From Glycomyces fuscus (GTDB lineage: Bacteria > Actinomycetota > Actinomycetes > Streptosporangiales > Streptosporangiaceae), in contig NYMS01000004.1 of NCBI GenBank assembly GCA_002529455.1, forward strand, positions 1 to 64,000: a stretch of 64,000 nt of DNA, in the 5' to 3' direction. The notes under the pieces are model-generated. The model saw nothing but the letters and a program-made list of their open reading frames with translations, ran no database searches and had not been told where the DNA came from. A program made the translations under genes and the position numbers. This document shows, in pieces, positions 52,957 through 61,487 of the stretch; position 1 is the stretch's first letter; each line of letters starts with the position of its first letter.

Positions 52957-52978
52957 TCTTGATGTCAAGAGATAAGCT
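52957..52978 (+). promoter_or_regulatory. MarR operator and leaderless -10 element
   Basis: Palindrome TCTTGA-TG-TCAAGA (52957-52970) is followed by TAAGCT (52973-52978), six bases, then ATG 52985. The palindrome is of the type MarR dimers bind, so autorepression is likely. Confidence 0.6.
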
Positions 52979-52984
52979 GTCCCC

Positions 52985-53494
52985 ATGCGCGATGAGGTGG
53001 ATGGGCTGATCGAGGCGTGGCGCTCCGAACGCCCGGACGTGGACGTGACGCCGCTGGAGGTGTTCAGCCGGGTGTCGCGGCTCGCGCGCCACCTGGACCG
53101 TGCCCGGCGCACCGTCTTCACCGAGCACGCCCTGGAGCCCTGGGAGTTCGACGTGCTCGCCGAGCTGCGCCGCTCCGGCCCCCCGTACGAGCTGAGCCCC
53201 GGACGGCTGCTGCGCGCCACCCTGGTGACCTCGGGAACCATGACCAACCGGGTGGACCGGCTGGCCGCGGCCGGGCTGGTGCGGCGCCGCCCCGACCCCG
53301 CCGACAAGCGCGGGGTGCTGGTCCGGCTGACCGAGCAGGGCGCCGAGCGCATCGACGCGGCGCTCAAGTCGCTCCTGAGCTACGAGGAGACCCTGCTGGC
53401 TCCGATGGCCGAGGGGGACCGGGAACAGCTGGCATCGTTACTGAGACGGCTCCTGGCGCCCCTCGACAGGGGTCCCGACGGTCAGCAAAGCTAG
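52985..53494 (+). CDS. MarR family transcriptional regulator
   Basis: 169 residues. Winged helix: P-W-E-F-D-V-L-A-E-L-R-R-S-G-P-P, then L-R-A-T-L-V-T-S-G-T-M-T-N-R-V-D-R-L-A-A-A-G-L-V-R-R (recognition helix about 81-105) and the D-K-R-G-V-L-V-R-L-T wing. The start is ATG six bases after a -10 element with no ribosome binding site, so it is leaderless. It may control the SGNH lipoprotein gene 80 bases downstream, but no second palindrome was found there. Confidence 0.87.
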   Translation: MRDEVDGLIEAWRSERPDVDVTPLEVFSRVSRLARHLDRARRTVFTEHALEPWEFDVLAELRRSGPPYELSPGRLLRATLVTSGTMTNRVDRLAAAGLVRRRPDPADKRGVLVRLTEQGAERIDAALKSLLSYEETLLAPMAEGDREQLASLLRRLLAPLDRGPDGQQS

Positions 53495-53574
53495 TCACCG
53501 AGCGGTACCCGTCTCTCACCGGGATCCGCGTCCGGGCGCGGACCACATTGCCAGACCTGGTTGGGGAGCGACAG

Positions 53575-54516
53575 TTGGGAAACCGGTGGACGGCCGCCGC
53601 GGCCGTGGCCGTGCTGGCCACGGGGTGCGGCGGCGGTGACGGCGGCGGGCCCGCGGCCGAGCAGAGCTACTACCTGTCCCTGGGCGACTCGCTGACGGTG
53701 GGCGTGCAGCCCGACGAGGACGGGCGCCCCCGGGAGACCTCCGAGGGCTACACCGACTTCCTCCACCGCACCCTGTACGACTCCGACTCCACGCTCCGCC
53801 ACGAGCGGATGGGGTGCGGCGGCGAGGACACCACCACCTTCGTGGAGGGCGGCCTGCCGGGCTGCGAGGAGCGCTACGGGCACGGATCGCAGCTGGAGGA
53901 GGCCGAGGCCTTCCTGGCCGGGCACCGGGGGCGGGTCGACCTCGTCACCCTCACCATCGGCGCCAACAACTTCACCGGCTGCGTGGAGGGCGTGCGCGCC
54001 CCCGGCGGCGGCGCCCCCTCCCCCGGGGACCTCGGGATCGACGAGGAGTGCGTGGCCGACGGGCTGGAGCGGATCGGGACCGAGGTGCCCGTGATCGCCG
54101 AACGCCTGCGCGAGGCGGCCGGACCGGACACCCAGATCGTCGCGATGACCTACTACAACCCCTTCCTCGCGCTCCTGCTGCTGGACGGACGGTCCGGGGA
54201 GGGCGGCGGGGCGGCGGACGCCGGGACCGCCGACGGCGACGGGCTCGCCGGGCGGGCGGCGGACATCCTCACCGAGGTGAACGAGTCGCTCACCGCCTCC
54301 TACGCCGTGGCCGGGATCGACGTGGCGGACGTGGCCACCGCCTTCGAGTCCGCCGACGACGAGGTGCCCGAGGACAGCGGCACCGGGATGCCGGCCAACC
54401 TCCAGAACATCTGCGACCACACGTGGATGTGCGACACCGAACGGGGTCCGGACATCCACACCAACAGGGCGGGCGCGCAGGAGATCGCCGCCGTCTTCGC
54501 CGAACAGGTCCGCTGA
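53575..54516 (+). CDS. SGNH/GDSL hydrolase lipoprotein (copy 1)
   Basis: 313 residues from TTG 53575, nine bases after GGGGAG. The signal with a lipobox-like L-A-T-G-C (Cys at about 20) predicts a lipoprotein. Then come a Gly-rich linker and an SGNH domain: block I S-L-G-D-S-L near 39-44, block III I-G-A-N-N-F near 129 and block V D-I-H-T-N near 295. Two further Cys pairs may form disulfides. The substrate is unknown; such proteins are lipase/esterase-like. It is clearly paralogous to the next gene, with the same blocks in the same places. Confidence 0.8.
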   Translation: MGNRWTAAAAVAVLATGCGGGDGGGPAAEQSYYLSLGDSLTVGVQPDEDGRPRETSEGYTDFLHRTLYDSDSTLRHERMGCGGEDTTTFVEGGLPGCEERYGHGSQLEEAEAFLAGHRGRVDLVTLTIGANNFTGCVEGVRAPGGGAPSPGDLGIDEECVADGLERIGTEVPVIAERLREAAGPDTQIVAMTYYNPFLALLLLDGRSGEGGGAADAGTADGDGLAGRAADILTEVNESLTASYAVAGIDVADVATAFESADDEVPEDSGTGMPANLQNICDHTWMCDTERGPDIHTNRAGAQEIAAVFAEQVR

Positions 54517-54553
54517 CCGGCGCGCGTTCCGTCCGCCCCCCGGCCGCCGGGGA

Positions 54554-54586
54554 ACCCGCCTCCCTCCCGGCGGGAGGGAGGCGGGT
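54554..54586 (+). terminator. hairpin terminator between the SGNH copies
   Basis: Perfect 15-base arms ACCCGCCTCCCTCCC and GGGAGGGAGGCGGGT with a GGC loop, so the two copies are probably separate transcripts. Confidence 0.75.
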
Positions 54587-54689
54587 CCGCGGCCGTGTGG
54601 CGAACGCCTCGCGGGCGCCCCGCGTGAGGACCGCGCGTCCCGGGGTAGTGCAGCCCCGGAACGCGCAGTCGAACGGTCGGGAGGGACAC

Positions 54690-55673
54690 GTGCGAGTCCG
54701 TTGGATGGCCGCGGCGGCCGCGGCCGTCATGGTCGCGGGGTGCTCGGGCAGCGGTGACGGTGACGGCGGTGGAGGTGGAGGCGGGACGGACTCCGGCGGG
54801 AGCCACTACCTGTCCCTGGGCGACTCGCTGGCCGTGGGCGTGCAGCCCGACGAGGAAGGGCACCCCCGGGAGACCTCCGAGGGCTACACCGACTTCCTGT
54901 ACCGCACCCTGAAGGAGGACCACCCGCGGCTCCAGCACGAGCGGATGGGGTGCGGCGGCGAGGACACCACCACCTTCATGGAGGGCGGGCTGCCCGACTG
55001 CGACGAGCGCTACGAGCACGGATCGCAGCTGGAGGAGGCCGAGGCCTTCCTGGCCGGGCACGAGGGCGAGGTGGACCTGGTGACGCTCACCATCGGCGCC
55101 AACAACTTCACCACCTGCGTGCGGGGGATCAACTCCCCCGAGGGGCAGGCCCCCGACTCCGAGGACGTGGACATCGACCGCGCGTGCGTGGAGGAGGGCC
55201 TGGACCGGCTCCGGGAGGAGACCCCCGAGATCGCCGAGCGGCTGCGCGCGGCGGCGGGGCCGGACACGCAGATCATCGGGATGACCTACTACAACCCGTT
55301 CCTGGCCTTCCTCCTGTTGGACGAGGACCCCGCCGAGCAGGCGGCCGCGTCGGCGGAGGAGGCCGAGGAGCTCTTCCCCGAGACCGAGGCGCGCGGCGGT
55401 CTGGCGGAGGAGGGCGTGGACATCCTCCTGGAGGTCAACGAGACGCTCACCGACGCCTACCGGGAGGAGGGGATCGACGTGGCGCAGATGGACGCGGTCT
55501 TCGAGCCCACCAACCAGGAGGTCCCCGAGGGCAGCGACACGGGTCTGCCCGCCAACCTCCAGAACGTCTGCGACCTGACGTGGATGTGCGACGAGGAGCG
55601 GGGTCCGGACATCCACCCCAACGAGGAGGGCGCGCGCGAGATCGCCGCCGTCTTCGCCCGGGAGGTCGACTGA
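54690..55673 (+). CDS. SGNH/GDSL hydrolase lipoprotein (copy 2)
   Basis: 327 residues from GTG 54690, which follows GGAGGG. Lipobox V-A-G-C near residue 18, Gly/Asp linker, then the SGNH domain: S-L-G-D-S-L near 44, I-G-A-N-N-F near 135 and D-I-H-P-N near 310. It matches copy 1 along the whole mature region (for example Q-P-D-E, G-Y-T-D-F-L, R-M-G-C-G-G-E-D-T-T-T-F), so the pair arose by tandem duplication. It is exported and surface-anchored. The substrate is unknown. Confidence 0.82.
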   Translation: MRVRWMAAAAAAVMVAGCSGSGDGDGGGGGGGTDSGGSHYLSLGDSLAVGVQPDEEGHPRETSEGYTDFLYRTLKEDHPRLQHERMGCGGEDTTTFMEGGLPDCDERYEHGSQLEEAEAFLAGHEGEVDLVTLTIGANNFTTCVRGINSPEGQAPDSEDVDIDRACVEEGLDRLREETPEIAERLRAAAGPDTQIIGMTYYNPFLAFLLLDEDPAEQAAASAEEAEELFPETEARGGLAEEGVDILLEVNETLTDAYREEGIDVAQMDAVFEPTNQEVPEGSDTGLPANLQNVCDLTWMCDEERGPDIHPNEEGAREIAAVFAREVD

Positions 55674-55763
55674 ACCGGCTGACCGGCGTGCAGACCGGAC
55701 GGTGGGCGGCCCACGGGTTGACCGCAGGTGTGGCAGGTGTGAGGCGTGGGGACCCGACCTGCG

Positions 55764-55822
55764 GTGATCTTGTACTTGTAGCCGATGTCGGCGCTCGAAC
55801 CTCGCTATAAGTACAAGATCAC
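55764..55822. repeat. AT-rich 17-base inverted repeat between convergent genes
   Basis: GTGATCTTGTACTTGTA (55764-55780) and TATAAGTACAAGATCAC (55806-55822) pair over 16 of 17 bases around a 25-base loop. The arms are much richer in A+T than the genome. It could be a bidirectional terminator, or the remains of a small mobile element's ends. Confidence 0.6.
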
Positions 55823-55870
55823 GGCGAACAGGGCGGGTCGGTGGACCTTTCCGGCTGCCGTTTCAGACGG

Positions 55871-56365
55871 CTACTCGGCGCCGCCGGGGAGCGCCTTCTC
55901 GATGAGCCCGACGATCCTGGGGTCGTCGGGCTCGGTCGAGGTGCGGAAGCGGTGCACGGCGCCGTCGGGGAGGACGAGGAACTTCTCGAAGTTCCACCTC
56001 ACCTTCCCGGCCCGGCCCTCCTCGTCGGCGGCCGAGGAGAGCGCCGCGTAGAGCGGGTGCCGCTGCCTGCCGTTGACCTTGGCCTTGGCCGTCATGGGGA
56101 AGGTGACGCCCCAGGTGGCCGAGCAGTACTCGGCGATCCTCTCCTCGCTGCCGAACTCCTGGAGGAACTGGTTGCTGGGGACGCCGAGCACGGTGAACCC
56201 CCGGTCGCCGTACTGGTTCTGGAGCTTCTCCAACCGCTCGTACTGCGGGGTGTAGCCGCAGCGCGAGGCGACGTTGACCACCAGCCGCACCTTGCCGGAC
56301 CACTCGCCGAACGTCGTCTCACGTCCGTCGATCAGGGTCACGGGGATCTCGTCCAGGTCACTCAT
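55871..56365 (-). CDS. Glutathione peroxidase family protein
   Basis: 164 residues, GPx/thioredoxin fold. The peroxidatic site reads V-N-V-A-S-R-C-G-Y-T, with Cys at about 37 (not selenocysteine). The rest of the tetrad is visible as Q near 71 in S-N-Q-F and W-N-F near 125-127. Actinobacterial members usually reduce peroxides with thioredoxin rather than glutathione. There is no resolving-Cys motif of the plant type. ATG 56365 follows GAGGAGA. Confidence 0.88.
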   Translation of the reverse strand: MSDLDEIPVTLIDGRETTFGEWSGKVRLVVNVASRCGYTPQYERLEKLQNQYGDRGFTVLGVPSNQFLQEFGSEERIAEYCSATWGVTFPMTAKAKVNGRQRHPLYAALSSAADEEGRAGKVRWNFEKFLVLPDGAVHRFRTSTEPDDPRIVGLIEKALPGGAE

Positions 56366-56910
56366 CCGCGTCCGTCTCCTCGCTTGCCGGGGCGCCGACG
56401 CCCACCGCGTGGCGTGCTGCTCCACGGCGTGTTCGGAGCACACGCCGCCGTGGCTGGGATTCTCCCCCAGGAGAGGGGCCCGGTCCAGCGGTACCGCCCG
56501 CGGACCGCGTGCCCCGGCGCCGCGGCCGGACGTCCCTCCCCACGGCCCGGCGCCCCTCACGGCGCGTGCCCGCGCGTACGCGCGTGGAGCCGCCCCGCCG
56601 CCCGCGGGCGTCCACGGACATCGCCCACCGTCGCCACGCACTGTCATCGCGCAAGAGGCGACCCGTTCCGGACGCGTCACGAGGCGGACTTGCTCCTAAC
56701 CGGTATCGCTGCCCCCGTGCGGTGTCCGCTCCGTTATGCCCCGTTCTGCTGACCGTCGCCGTCCGACACCTCGACGGGCTCCCGTCGTTTCGCCCGCCCG
56801 GCGCCCTCCGCCGTCGGATGCTTGCTTCCGTACGCAGCACGACCCGCCCCCGGCCGGCGGACGGCGGCACGGGCCGCTGTCTCCGGCACGGACGCCGAAG
56901 GAGAAGTTCC
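56366..56910. other. divergent intergenic region, GPx and BP74-like genes
   Basis: About 545 bases. It holds a small hairpin (CGACGGG/CCCGTCG, 56772-56787) followed by TTTCG that could attenuate the BP74-like gene. Less G+C-rich patches near 56690-56760 are likely promoter sequence. Long Arg-rich frames here look like shadows. Confidence 0.4.
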
Positions 56911-57264
56911 ATGGCCCAGACCGCACACTTCGCGTTCAACGGCTTCCACGACGCAAGCCCCGAGTTCGTCTTCGAGCTCACCGACGAGGACAGGATCGCC
57001 CACGCGCGCCGCATCCTCTCCGGAGAGGAGCAGGACGAGGTACACGTCATGGGCAGGCTCAAGAAGAGCTCCAAGCCCTACAACCCGAAGTACAGCTTCC
57101 ACCTCGACCCCGACACCATCCGCTTCTTCGCGCTCGCGATCGAGGTCTGCGACGCCTCGCCCATCTACGTCGAGGACCACCTCGACGAGGCGGGCGGCGC
57201 CTTCCTGCCCGGCCTGCACTGGTGCCCGTGGAATTCGAAACTGACCCGCGAGATCCAGCCGTAG
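56911..57264 (+). CDS. BP74-N-like small protein
   Basis: 117 residues. The whole chain resembles the N-terminal domain of Dictyostelium BP74 (calmodulin-binding protein) and related bacterial small proteins, by pattern recall: F-V-F-E-L-T-D near 21-27, A-R-R-I-L-S-G near 34, V-H-V-M-G, K-P-Y-N-P-K-Y-S-F-H-L-D-P near 56-68, A-I-E-V-C-D-A-S near 77 and H-W-C-P-W-N-S-K near 103. There is no signal peptide; two or three Cys are present. Function in bacteria is unknown. ATG 56911 follows AAGGAG. It stands alone. Confidence 0.7.
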   Translation: MAQTAHFAFNGFHDASPEFVFELTDEDRIAHARRILSGEEQDEVHVMGRLKKSSKPYNPKYSFHLDPDTIRFFALAIEVCDASPIYVEDHLDEAGGAFLPGLHWCPWNSKLTREIQP

Positions 57265-57358
57265 GGGCGGCACCGCGCCTCCCCGCCGGGCTCCCGCCGA
57301 CTTTCCGGGGAACGGCGCGGCACGGGGTCGGCGGGCCGCCACCGCCGACGAAGCCGAA

Positions 57359-57386
57359 CGCCCGGCCGGAACGTTCCGGCCGGGCG
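57359..57386. terminator. bidirectional terminator (BP74-like / ABC-F)
   Basis: Perfect 28-base palindrome with outer arms CGCCCGGCCGGAA and TTCCGGCCGGGCG between convergent genes. Confidence 0.7.
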
Positions 57387-57412
57387 TCCTCGGCGGTCCG
57401 CCGGGGGCGGCC

Positions 57413-59191
57413 TCACTCGCCGACGAGTTCGGCCTGCTCCAGCCAGACCTCCTCCAGCTCCTCGCGCTCGGAGGCCAGGGCCTTGGCCTCGGCGTCGAGC
57501 TCGGAGAGCCGGGTGTAGTCCTCGGCCGCGGCGGCCATCAGCTCGTGCAGCTCCGCCTCGCGCTTGGCGATGCGGTCCATGCGCCGCTCGACGCGCTGCA
57601 TCTCCTTCTGCGCGGCGCGCCGCTCGGCCGCCGACACCGCGGGCTGCTCCGCCGGGGCCTGGGCGGCGGCGGTCTCGGAGGCGCCCAGCGGCACGGTGGC
57701 CTCGCCGGCGCTGGCCGCGCGGCGCTGGAGGTACTCGTCCACGCCGCCGGGCAGGAAGGCCAGGCCGCCGTCGCCCATCAGGGCCAGCACGCGGTCGGTG
57801 ATGCGCTCCAGGAAGTAGCGGTCGTGGCTGACCAGCACCAGGGAGCCGGGCCAGCCGTCGAGCAGGTCCTCCAGCTCGGTGAGCGTCTCGATGTCCAGGT
57901 CGTTGGTGGGCTCGTCCAGCAGCAGCACGTTGGGCTCGTCCATGAGCAGGCGCAGCAGCTGGAGGCGGCGGCGCTCACCGCCGGACAGGTCGCCGATCGG
58001 GGTCCACTGGCGCTCCCCCCGGAAGCCGAACCGCTCCAGCATCTGGCTGGCGGTGTAGTCGCGCTTGCCGATGGTGATGTGCTCGCGCACGTCCATGACC
58101 GCCTGGAGGGGGCGGGCGGTGGGGTCGAGCTCGGCGACGTTCTGGGACAGGTGGGCGAGCTTCACGGTCCGGCCGGTGCGCACGGTGCCGGAGTCGGGTT
58201 CGCGCTCCTCGGCCAGGATCTTGAGCAGGGTGGACTTCCCCGCGCCGTTGACCCCGACCAGGCCGACCCGGTCGCCGGGGCCCAGCTGCCAGGTGAGGTG
58301 GTCGAGAAGGGTCCGGTCGGGGACGGCCACCGACACGTTCTTGAGGTCGATGACGGTCTTGCCGAGCCGGGAGCTGGCGAACTTGACCAGCTCGACGGTG
58401 TCGCGGGGCGGCGGCTCGTCGGCGATGAGCTGGTTGGCCGCCTCGATGCGGAACTTGGGCTTGGAGGTGCGGGCCGGGGCGCCGCGGCGCAGCCAGGCCA
58501 GCTCCTTGCGCATGAGGTTCTGGCGGCGCTCCTCGGACGCGGCGGCCTGGCGGTCGCGCTCGGCCTTGGCCAGGACGTAGGCGGCGTAACCGCCCTCGTA
58601 GCGCTCGACGGTGCCGCGCCCGACCTCCCAGGTGCGGGTGGTGACGGCGTCCAGGAACCAGCGGTCGTGGGTGACGACCACGAGCGCCTCGGGACGTCCG
58701 CGCAGGTGCTCGGCGAGCCAGGCGATGCCCTCGATGTCGAGGTGGTTGGTGGGCTCGTCGAGGACGATGAGGTCGTGGTCGTCGACCAGGAGCCGGGCCA
58801 GGCCGGAGCGGCGGCGCTCGCCGCCGGAGAGGCCCGCCATGGGGGTGTCGAGGGCCCAGCCGCCGAGGAGTCCGCGCAGGATGTCGCGGACGCGGGCGTC
58901 GCCCGCCCACTCGTGCTCGGCGCGGTCGCCCAGGACGAACTCGCCCACCGTGGTGTCGGGGAAGGTGTCGCGCTGGTGCAGGAAGCCGATGCGCAGCCCG
59001 CGGTTGTGCACCACCCGCCCGGAGTCGGGCTCGGTGATGCCCGAGAGCACGGAGATGAGCGTGGACTTGCCGCCGCCGTTGCGGCCGACGACGCCGATGC
59101 GTTCACCCTCGTCGACGCCGAGCGACACCTTGTCGAGGAGTACGAGCGGCCCGTAGGCCAGGGACACGTCCTGAAGATTGACCAGATTCAT
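57413..59191 (-). CDS. ABC-F family ATPase (Uup-like)
   Basis: 592 residues. Two ABC domains: Walker A G-R-N-G-G-G-K-S-T near 36-44 and G-V-N-G-A-G-K-S-T near 340; signature L-S-G-G-E-R-R-R in both; and Walker B followed by E-P-T-N-H-L-D / E-P-T-N-D-L-D. A P-loop-linked linker follows the first domain, and a coiled-coil C-terminal domain (about 520-590) is typical of Uup. ABC-F proteins act on the ribosome or DNA structures. It is not a transporter, as no membrane segment is present. ATG 59191 precedes the first domain. Confidence 0.88.
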   Translation of the reverse strand: MNLVNLQDVSLAYGPLVLLDKVSLGVDEGERIGVVGRNGGGKSTLISVLSGITEPDSGRVVHNRGLRIGFLHQRDTFPDTTVGEFVLGDRAEHEWAGDARVRDILRGLLGGWALDTPMAGLSGGERRRSGLARLLVDDHDLIVLDEPTNHLDIEGIAWLAEHLRGRPEALVVVTHDRWFLDAVTTRTWEVGRGTVERYEGGYAAYVLAKAERDRQAAASEERRQNLMRKELAWLRRGAPARTSKPKFRIEAANQLIADEPPPRDTVELVKFASSRLGKTVIDLKNVSVAVPDRTLLDHLTWQLGPGDRVGLVGVNGAGKSTLLKILAEEREPDSGTVRTGRTVKLAHLSQNVAELDPTARPLQAVMDVREHITIGKRDYTASQMLERFGFRGERQWTPIGDLSGGERRRLQLLRLLMDEPNVLLLDEPTNDLDIETLTELEDLLDGWPGSLVLVSHDRYFLERITDRVLALMGDGGLAFLPGGVDEYLQRRAASAGEATVPLGASETAAAQAPAEQPAVSAAERRAAQKEMQRVERRMDRIAKREAELHELMAAAAEDYTRLSELDAEAKALASEREELEEVWLEQAELVGE

Positions 59192-59350
59192 CGCTATCCA
59201 TTGTGGCGGCAGTGCCGTGGTGCGCTGACCGCCGCCGTGCCCGGGGCGGCTCCGGGGCGAGGGGGCAGCCCCTGGACCGGTGAAAGCGCCGGGCACACGG
59301 CGCCACCGTACTCCCCGTGCCCGCCTCCGCCGCCGGACGGCTCCGGGGCC

Positions 59351-60343
59351 TCACTCCCGTCCCGTCGGCTCCCCGTCGAGCAGCAGCCGGGCCACGGCGT
59401 CGTCCGTCACCAGCGTCGACACCAGGCCGCTGCGCAGCGCAGCGCCGATCGCCCTGGCCTTGGCGTCGTCGCCCGCGCCGGCGACCGCCACCACCTCGGG
59501 CACCCGGCGCAGCTGGTCCGCACTGACGCTGATGACCCGCTCGTCGAGGTCGGAGCGCACCTGGTGCCCGTCGGCGTCGAACAGCTGGGCGGACATCTCC
59601 GCGCACACGCCCAGCGCGGTGTACCTGTCACGTGAGCCCGGGTCCAGCGCCTGGAACACGGTCGAGTTGCGCTCGTCCCAGCCCCCGATGGCCACCACGG
59701 CCGTCGTCAGGCGGTCGAAGTGAGCGAACGCGGAGGCGATGCCCGGATCGGCCCGCAGCGTCGCCGCCGTCGCGGCGTCCGGCAGAATGAGCGGCGCGTA
59801 GATCGGGTATGCCGGTCCGCCCGAGAGCGCGGCCGCCCGGCGCACCGTCTCGACCGACCCGCCGCCCTCCGCGTGCTCGGACAGCACGCCGTTGAGCTGC
59901 ACCACCGTGCAGCGCGGCAGGTCGACCATGTCCACGCCCATCAGCTGGAGCGACCTGCTCCAGGCCAGCCCCAGCACCTCGTCGGGCCGCACGATCTCCG
60001 ACAGCAGCCGCGCCGCCACCGATCCCAGCGCCCGGCGCGTGTCCCGCGGGTCGTCCAGGGCGTCCACGACGATCGCCCGGCGCAGGCCGAAGGCCGCGCG
60101 CATGCGCTCGGACAGCTCCCCGTCCAGCCGGGCGGGCAGGCGGATGTCGATGCGCACGATCCCGCTGCTGCGGGCGGTCTCCAGGTCCCGGGCGACCTTG
60201 AACCTGCTCAGACCGAACTCCTCGGCGATCTCCACCTTGGACCGCCCGTCCAGGTAGAACCTGCGGGCGATGGCGGCGAGCCGCACCATCTCCGCAGGGC
60301 CGCTGGGGGCCGTCTCCTGAACTTCACCACGCTGATCGCTCAT
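59351..60343 (-). CDS. SorC/DeoR-type sugar-binding transcriptional regulator
   Basis: 330 residues. The N-terminal HTH (about 22-55) reads I-A-R-R-F-Y-L-D-G-R-S-K-V-E-I-A-E-E-F-G-L-S-R-F-K-V. The rest is a SorC sugar-phosphate-binding domain. The divergent operon encodes a polyol-type dehydrogenase and an ABC importer, so it probably senses that polyol or its phosphate. ATG 60343 follows a TACACT element with nine bases between, so the leader is very short or absent. Two dyads in the divergent region are candidate operators. Confidence 0.85.
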   Translation of the reverse strand: MSDQRGEVQETAPSGPAEMVRLAAIARRFYLDGRSKVEIAEEFGLSRFKVARDLETARSSGIVRIDIRLPARLDGELSERMRAAFGLRRAIVVDALDDPRDTRRALGSVAARLLSEIVRPDEVLGLAWSRSLQLMGVDMVDLPRCTVVQLNGVLSEHAEGGGSVETVRRAAALSGGPAYPIYAPLILPDAATAATLRADPGIASAFAHFDRLTTAVVAIGGWDERNSTVFQALDPGSRDRYTALGVCAEMSAQLFDADGHQVRSDLDERVISVSADQLRRVPEVVAVAGAGDDAKARAIGAALRSGLVSTLVTDDAVARLLLDGEPTGRE

Positions 60344-60378
60344 ACGTGCAGAAGTGTACTCGAATGTGCCCGCATCCA

Positions 60379-60444
60379 TTGACAGCGCGTTTCCCACAGG
60401 CGTTCAATGTTCGAAACATCTGTGACTCATGTCGCTCACATGAG
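60379..60444 (+). promoter_or_regulatory. polyol operon promoter with two operator-like dyads
   Basis: TTGACA (60379-60384), an 18-base spacer, then TTCAAT (60403-60408). Overlapping and following it lie ATGTT-CGA-AACAT (60407-60419) and CTCATGT-CGCTC-ACATGAG (60426-60444). Confidence 0.5.
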
Positions 60445-60467
60445 CATCCAACAGGAGGTTCCCCACC

Positions 60468-61469
60468 ATGCGTGCCGCCATCATCACCGAACCGGGCTCC
60501 GTCACCGTGGGGGACCGCCCCGACCCGCACCCCACTCCGGACGGCGTGGTGATCCGGGTCGGCGCCTGCGGGATCTGCGGGACCGACCTGCACATCGCCG
60601 ACGGGGAGTTCCCGCCCAGCCCCTACCCCCTGGTGCCCGGGCACGAGTTCGCCGGAACGGTCACGGCCGTCGGCGAGAGCGCTCCGGGGAACCTGCGCCC
60701 GGGCGACCGGGTGGCCGTGGACCCCTCCCTGTTCTGCGGGCACTGCGAGTACTGCCGCGCCGGGCGGGGCAACCTGTGCGCCAACTGGGGCGCGATCGGC
60801 GACACCGTCGACGGCGCGTTCGCCGAGTACGTGGCCGTCCCCGCCGCCAACTGCCACCGCCTCCCGGACTCGGTGAGCATGCGCGAGGGCGCCCTGGTCG
60901 AGCCGCTCTCGTGCGCCGTCCACGGTGTCCGGCGCATCGGGGTGGAAACCGGGGAGCGCTTCCTGGTGGTGGGCGCCGGGACCATGGGCCTGCTCCTCCA
61001 GCAGCTGTTGCAGCGCTCCGGCGCGCGTGTGACCGTGGTCGACCGCAACACCCGCCGTCTGGCCATCGCGGCCGACCTGGGCGCCGCCGCTACCGCGACG
61101 GACACGGCCGAGCTGGGTGACGAGCGCTTCGACGCCGCGGTGGACGTCACGGGCGCCCCCTCCGCCATCGAGGCGGCCTTCGACTCGCTGAGGCGGGGCG
61201 GGCGCCTGCTGGTCTTCGGGGTCGCCGACGAGGCGGCCCGCGTGTCGCTGTCGCCGTTTCGCGTCTACAACGACGAGATCACCGTCGTGGGCTCCATGGC
61301 GGTGCTGAACAGCTTCGGGGCGGCCGTGGACCTCATCAGCACCGGCGCCGTGCGGACCGCTCCGCTGCTCACGGACGCCCTACCCCTGGAGAAGTTCCCC
61401 GAGGCGCTGGCCATGATGCGCGCGGGCTCCGGGGTGAAGGTCCAGGTCGTGCCCGACGAGACCGCCTGA
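60468..61469 (+). CDS. Zinc-dependent alcohol/polyol dehydrogenase
   Basis: 333 residues, medium-chain dehydrogenase. Catalytic zinc site C37-G-T-D-L-H42 and G-H-E near 64; structural zinc cysteines in C-G-H-C-E-Y-C and G-N-L-C (about 88-102). The NAD(P) fold has G-A-G-T-M-G near 166. Sorbitol/arabitol/threonine dehydrogenase subgroup; the neighbouring ABC importer suggests a polyol. ATG 60468 follows GGAGG. It heads an operon with the binding protein 18 bases later. Confidence 0.88.
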   Translation: MRAAIITEPGSVTVGDRPDPHPTPDGVVIRVGACGICGTDLHIADGEFPPSPYPLVPGHEFAGTVTAVGESAPGNLRPGDRVAVDPSLFCGHCEYCRAGRGNLCANWGAIGDTVDGAFAEYVAVPAANCHRLPDSVSMREGALVEPLSCAVHGVRRIGVETGERFLVVGAGTMGLLLQQLLQRSGARVTVVDRNTRRLAIAADLGAAATATDTAELGDERFDAAVDVTGAPSAIEAAFDSLRRGGRLLVFGVADEAARVSLSPFRVYNDEITVVGSMAVLNSFGAAVDLISTGAVRTAPLLTDALPLEKFPEALAMMRAGSGVKVQVVPDETA

Positions 61470-61487
61470 CCCGGGAAGGCAGCGAAC

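Noticed and set aside
56509..56910. Upstream extension of the BP74-like gene
   Set aside because: Arg/Pro-rich shadow coding; ATG 56911 has AAGGAG and matches the family start.
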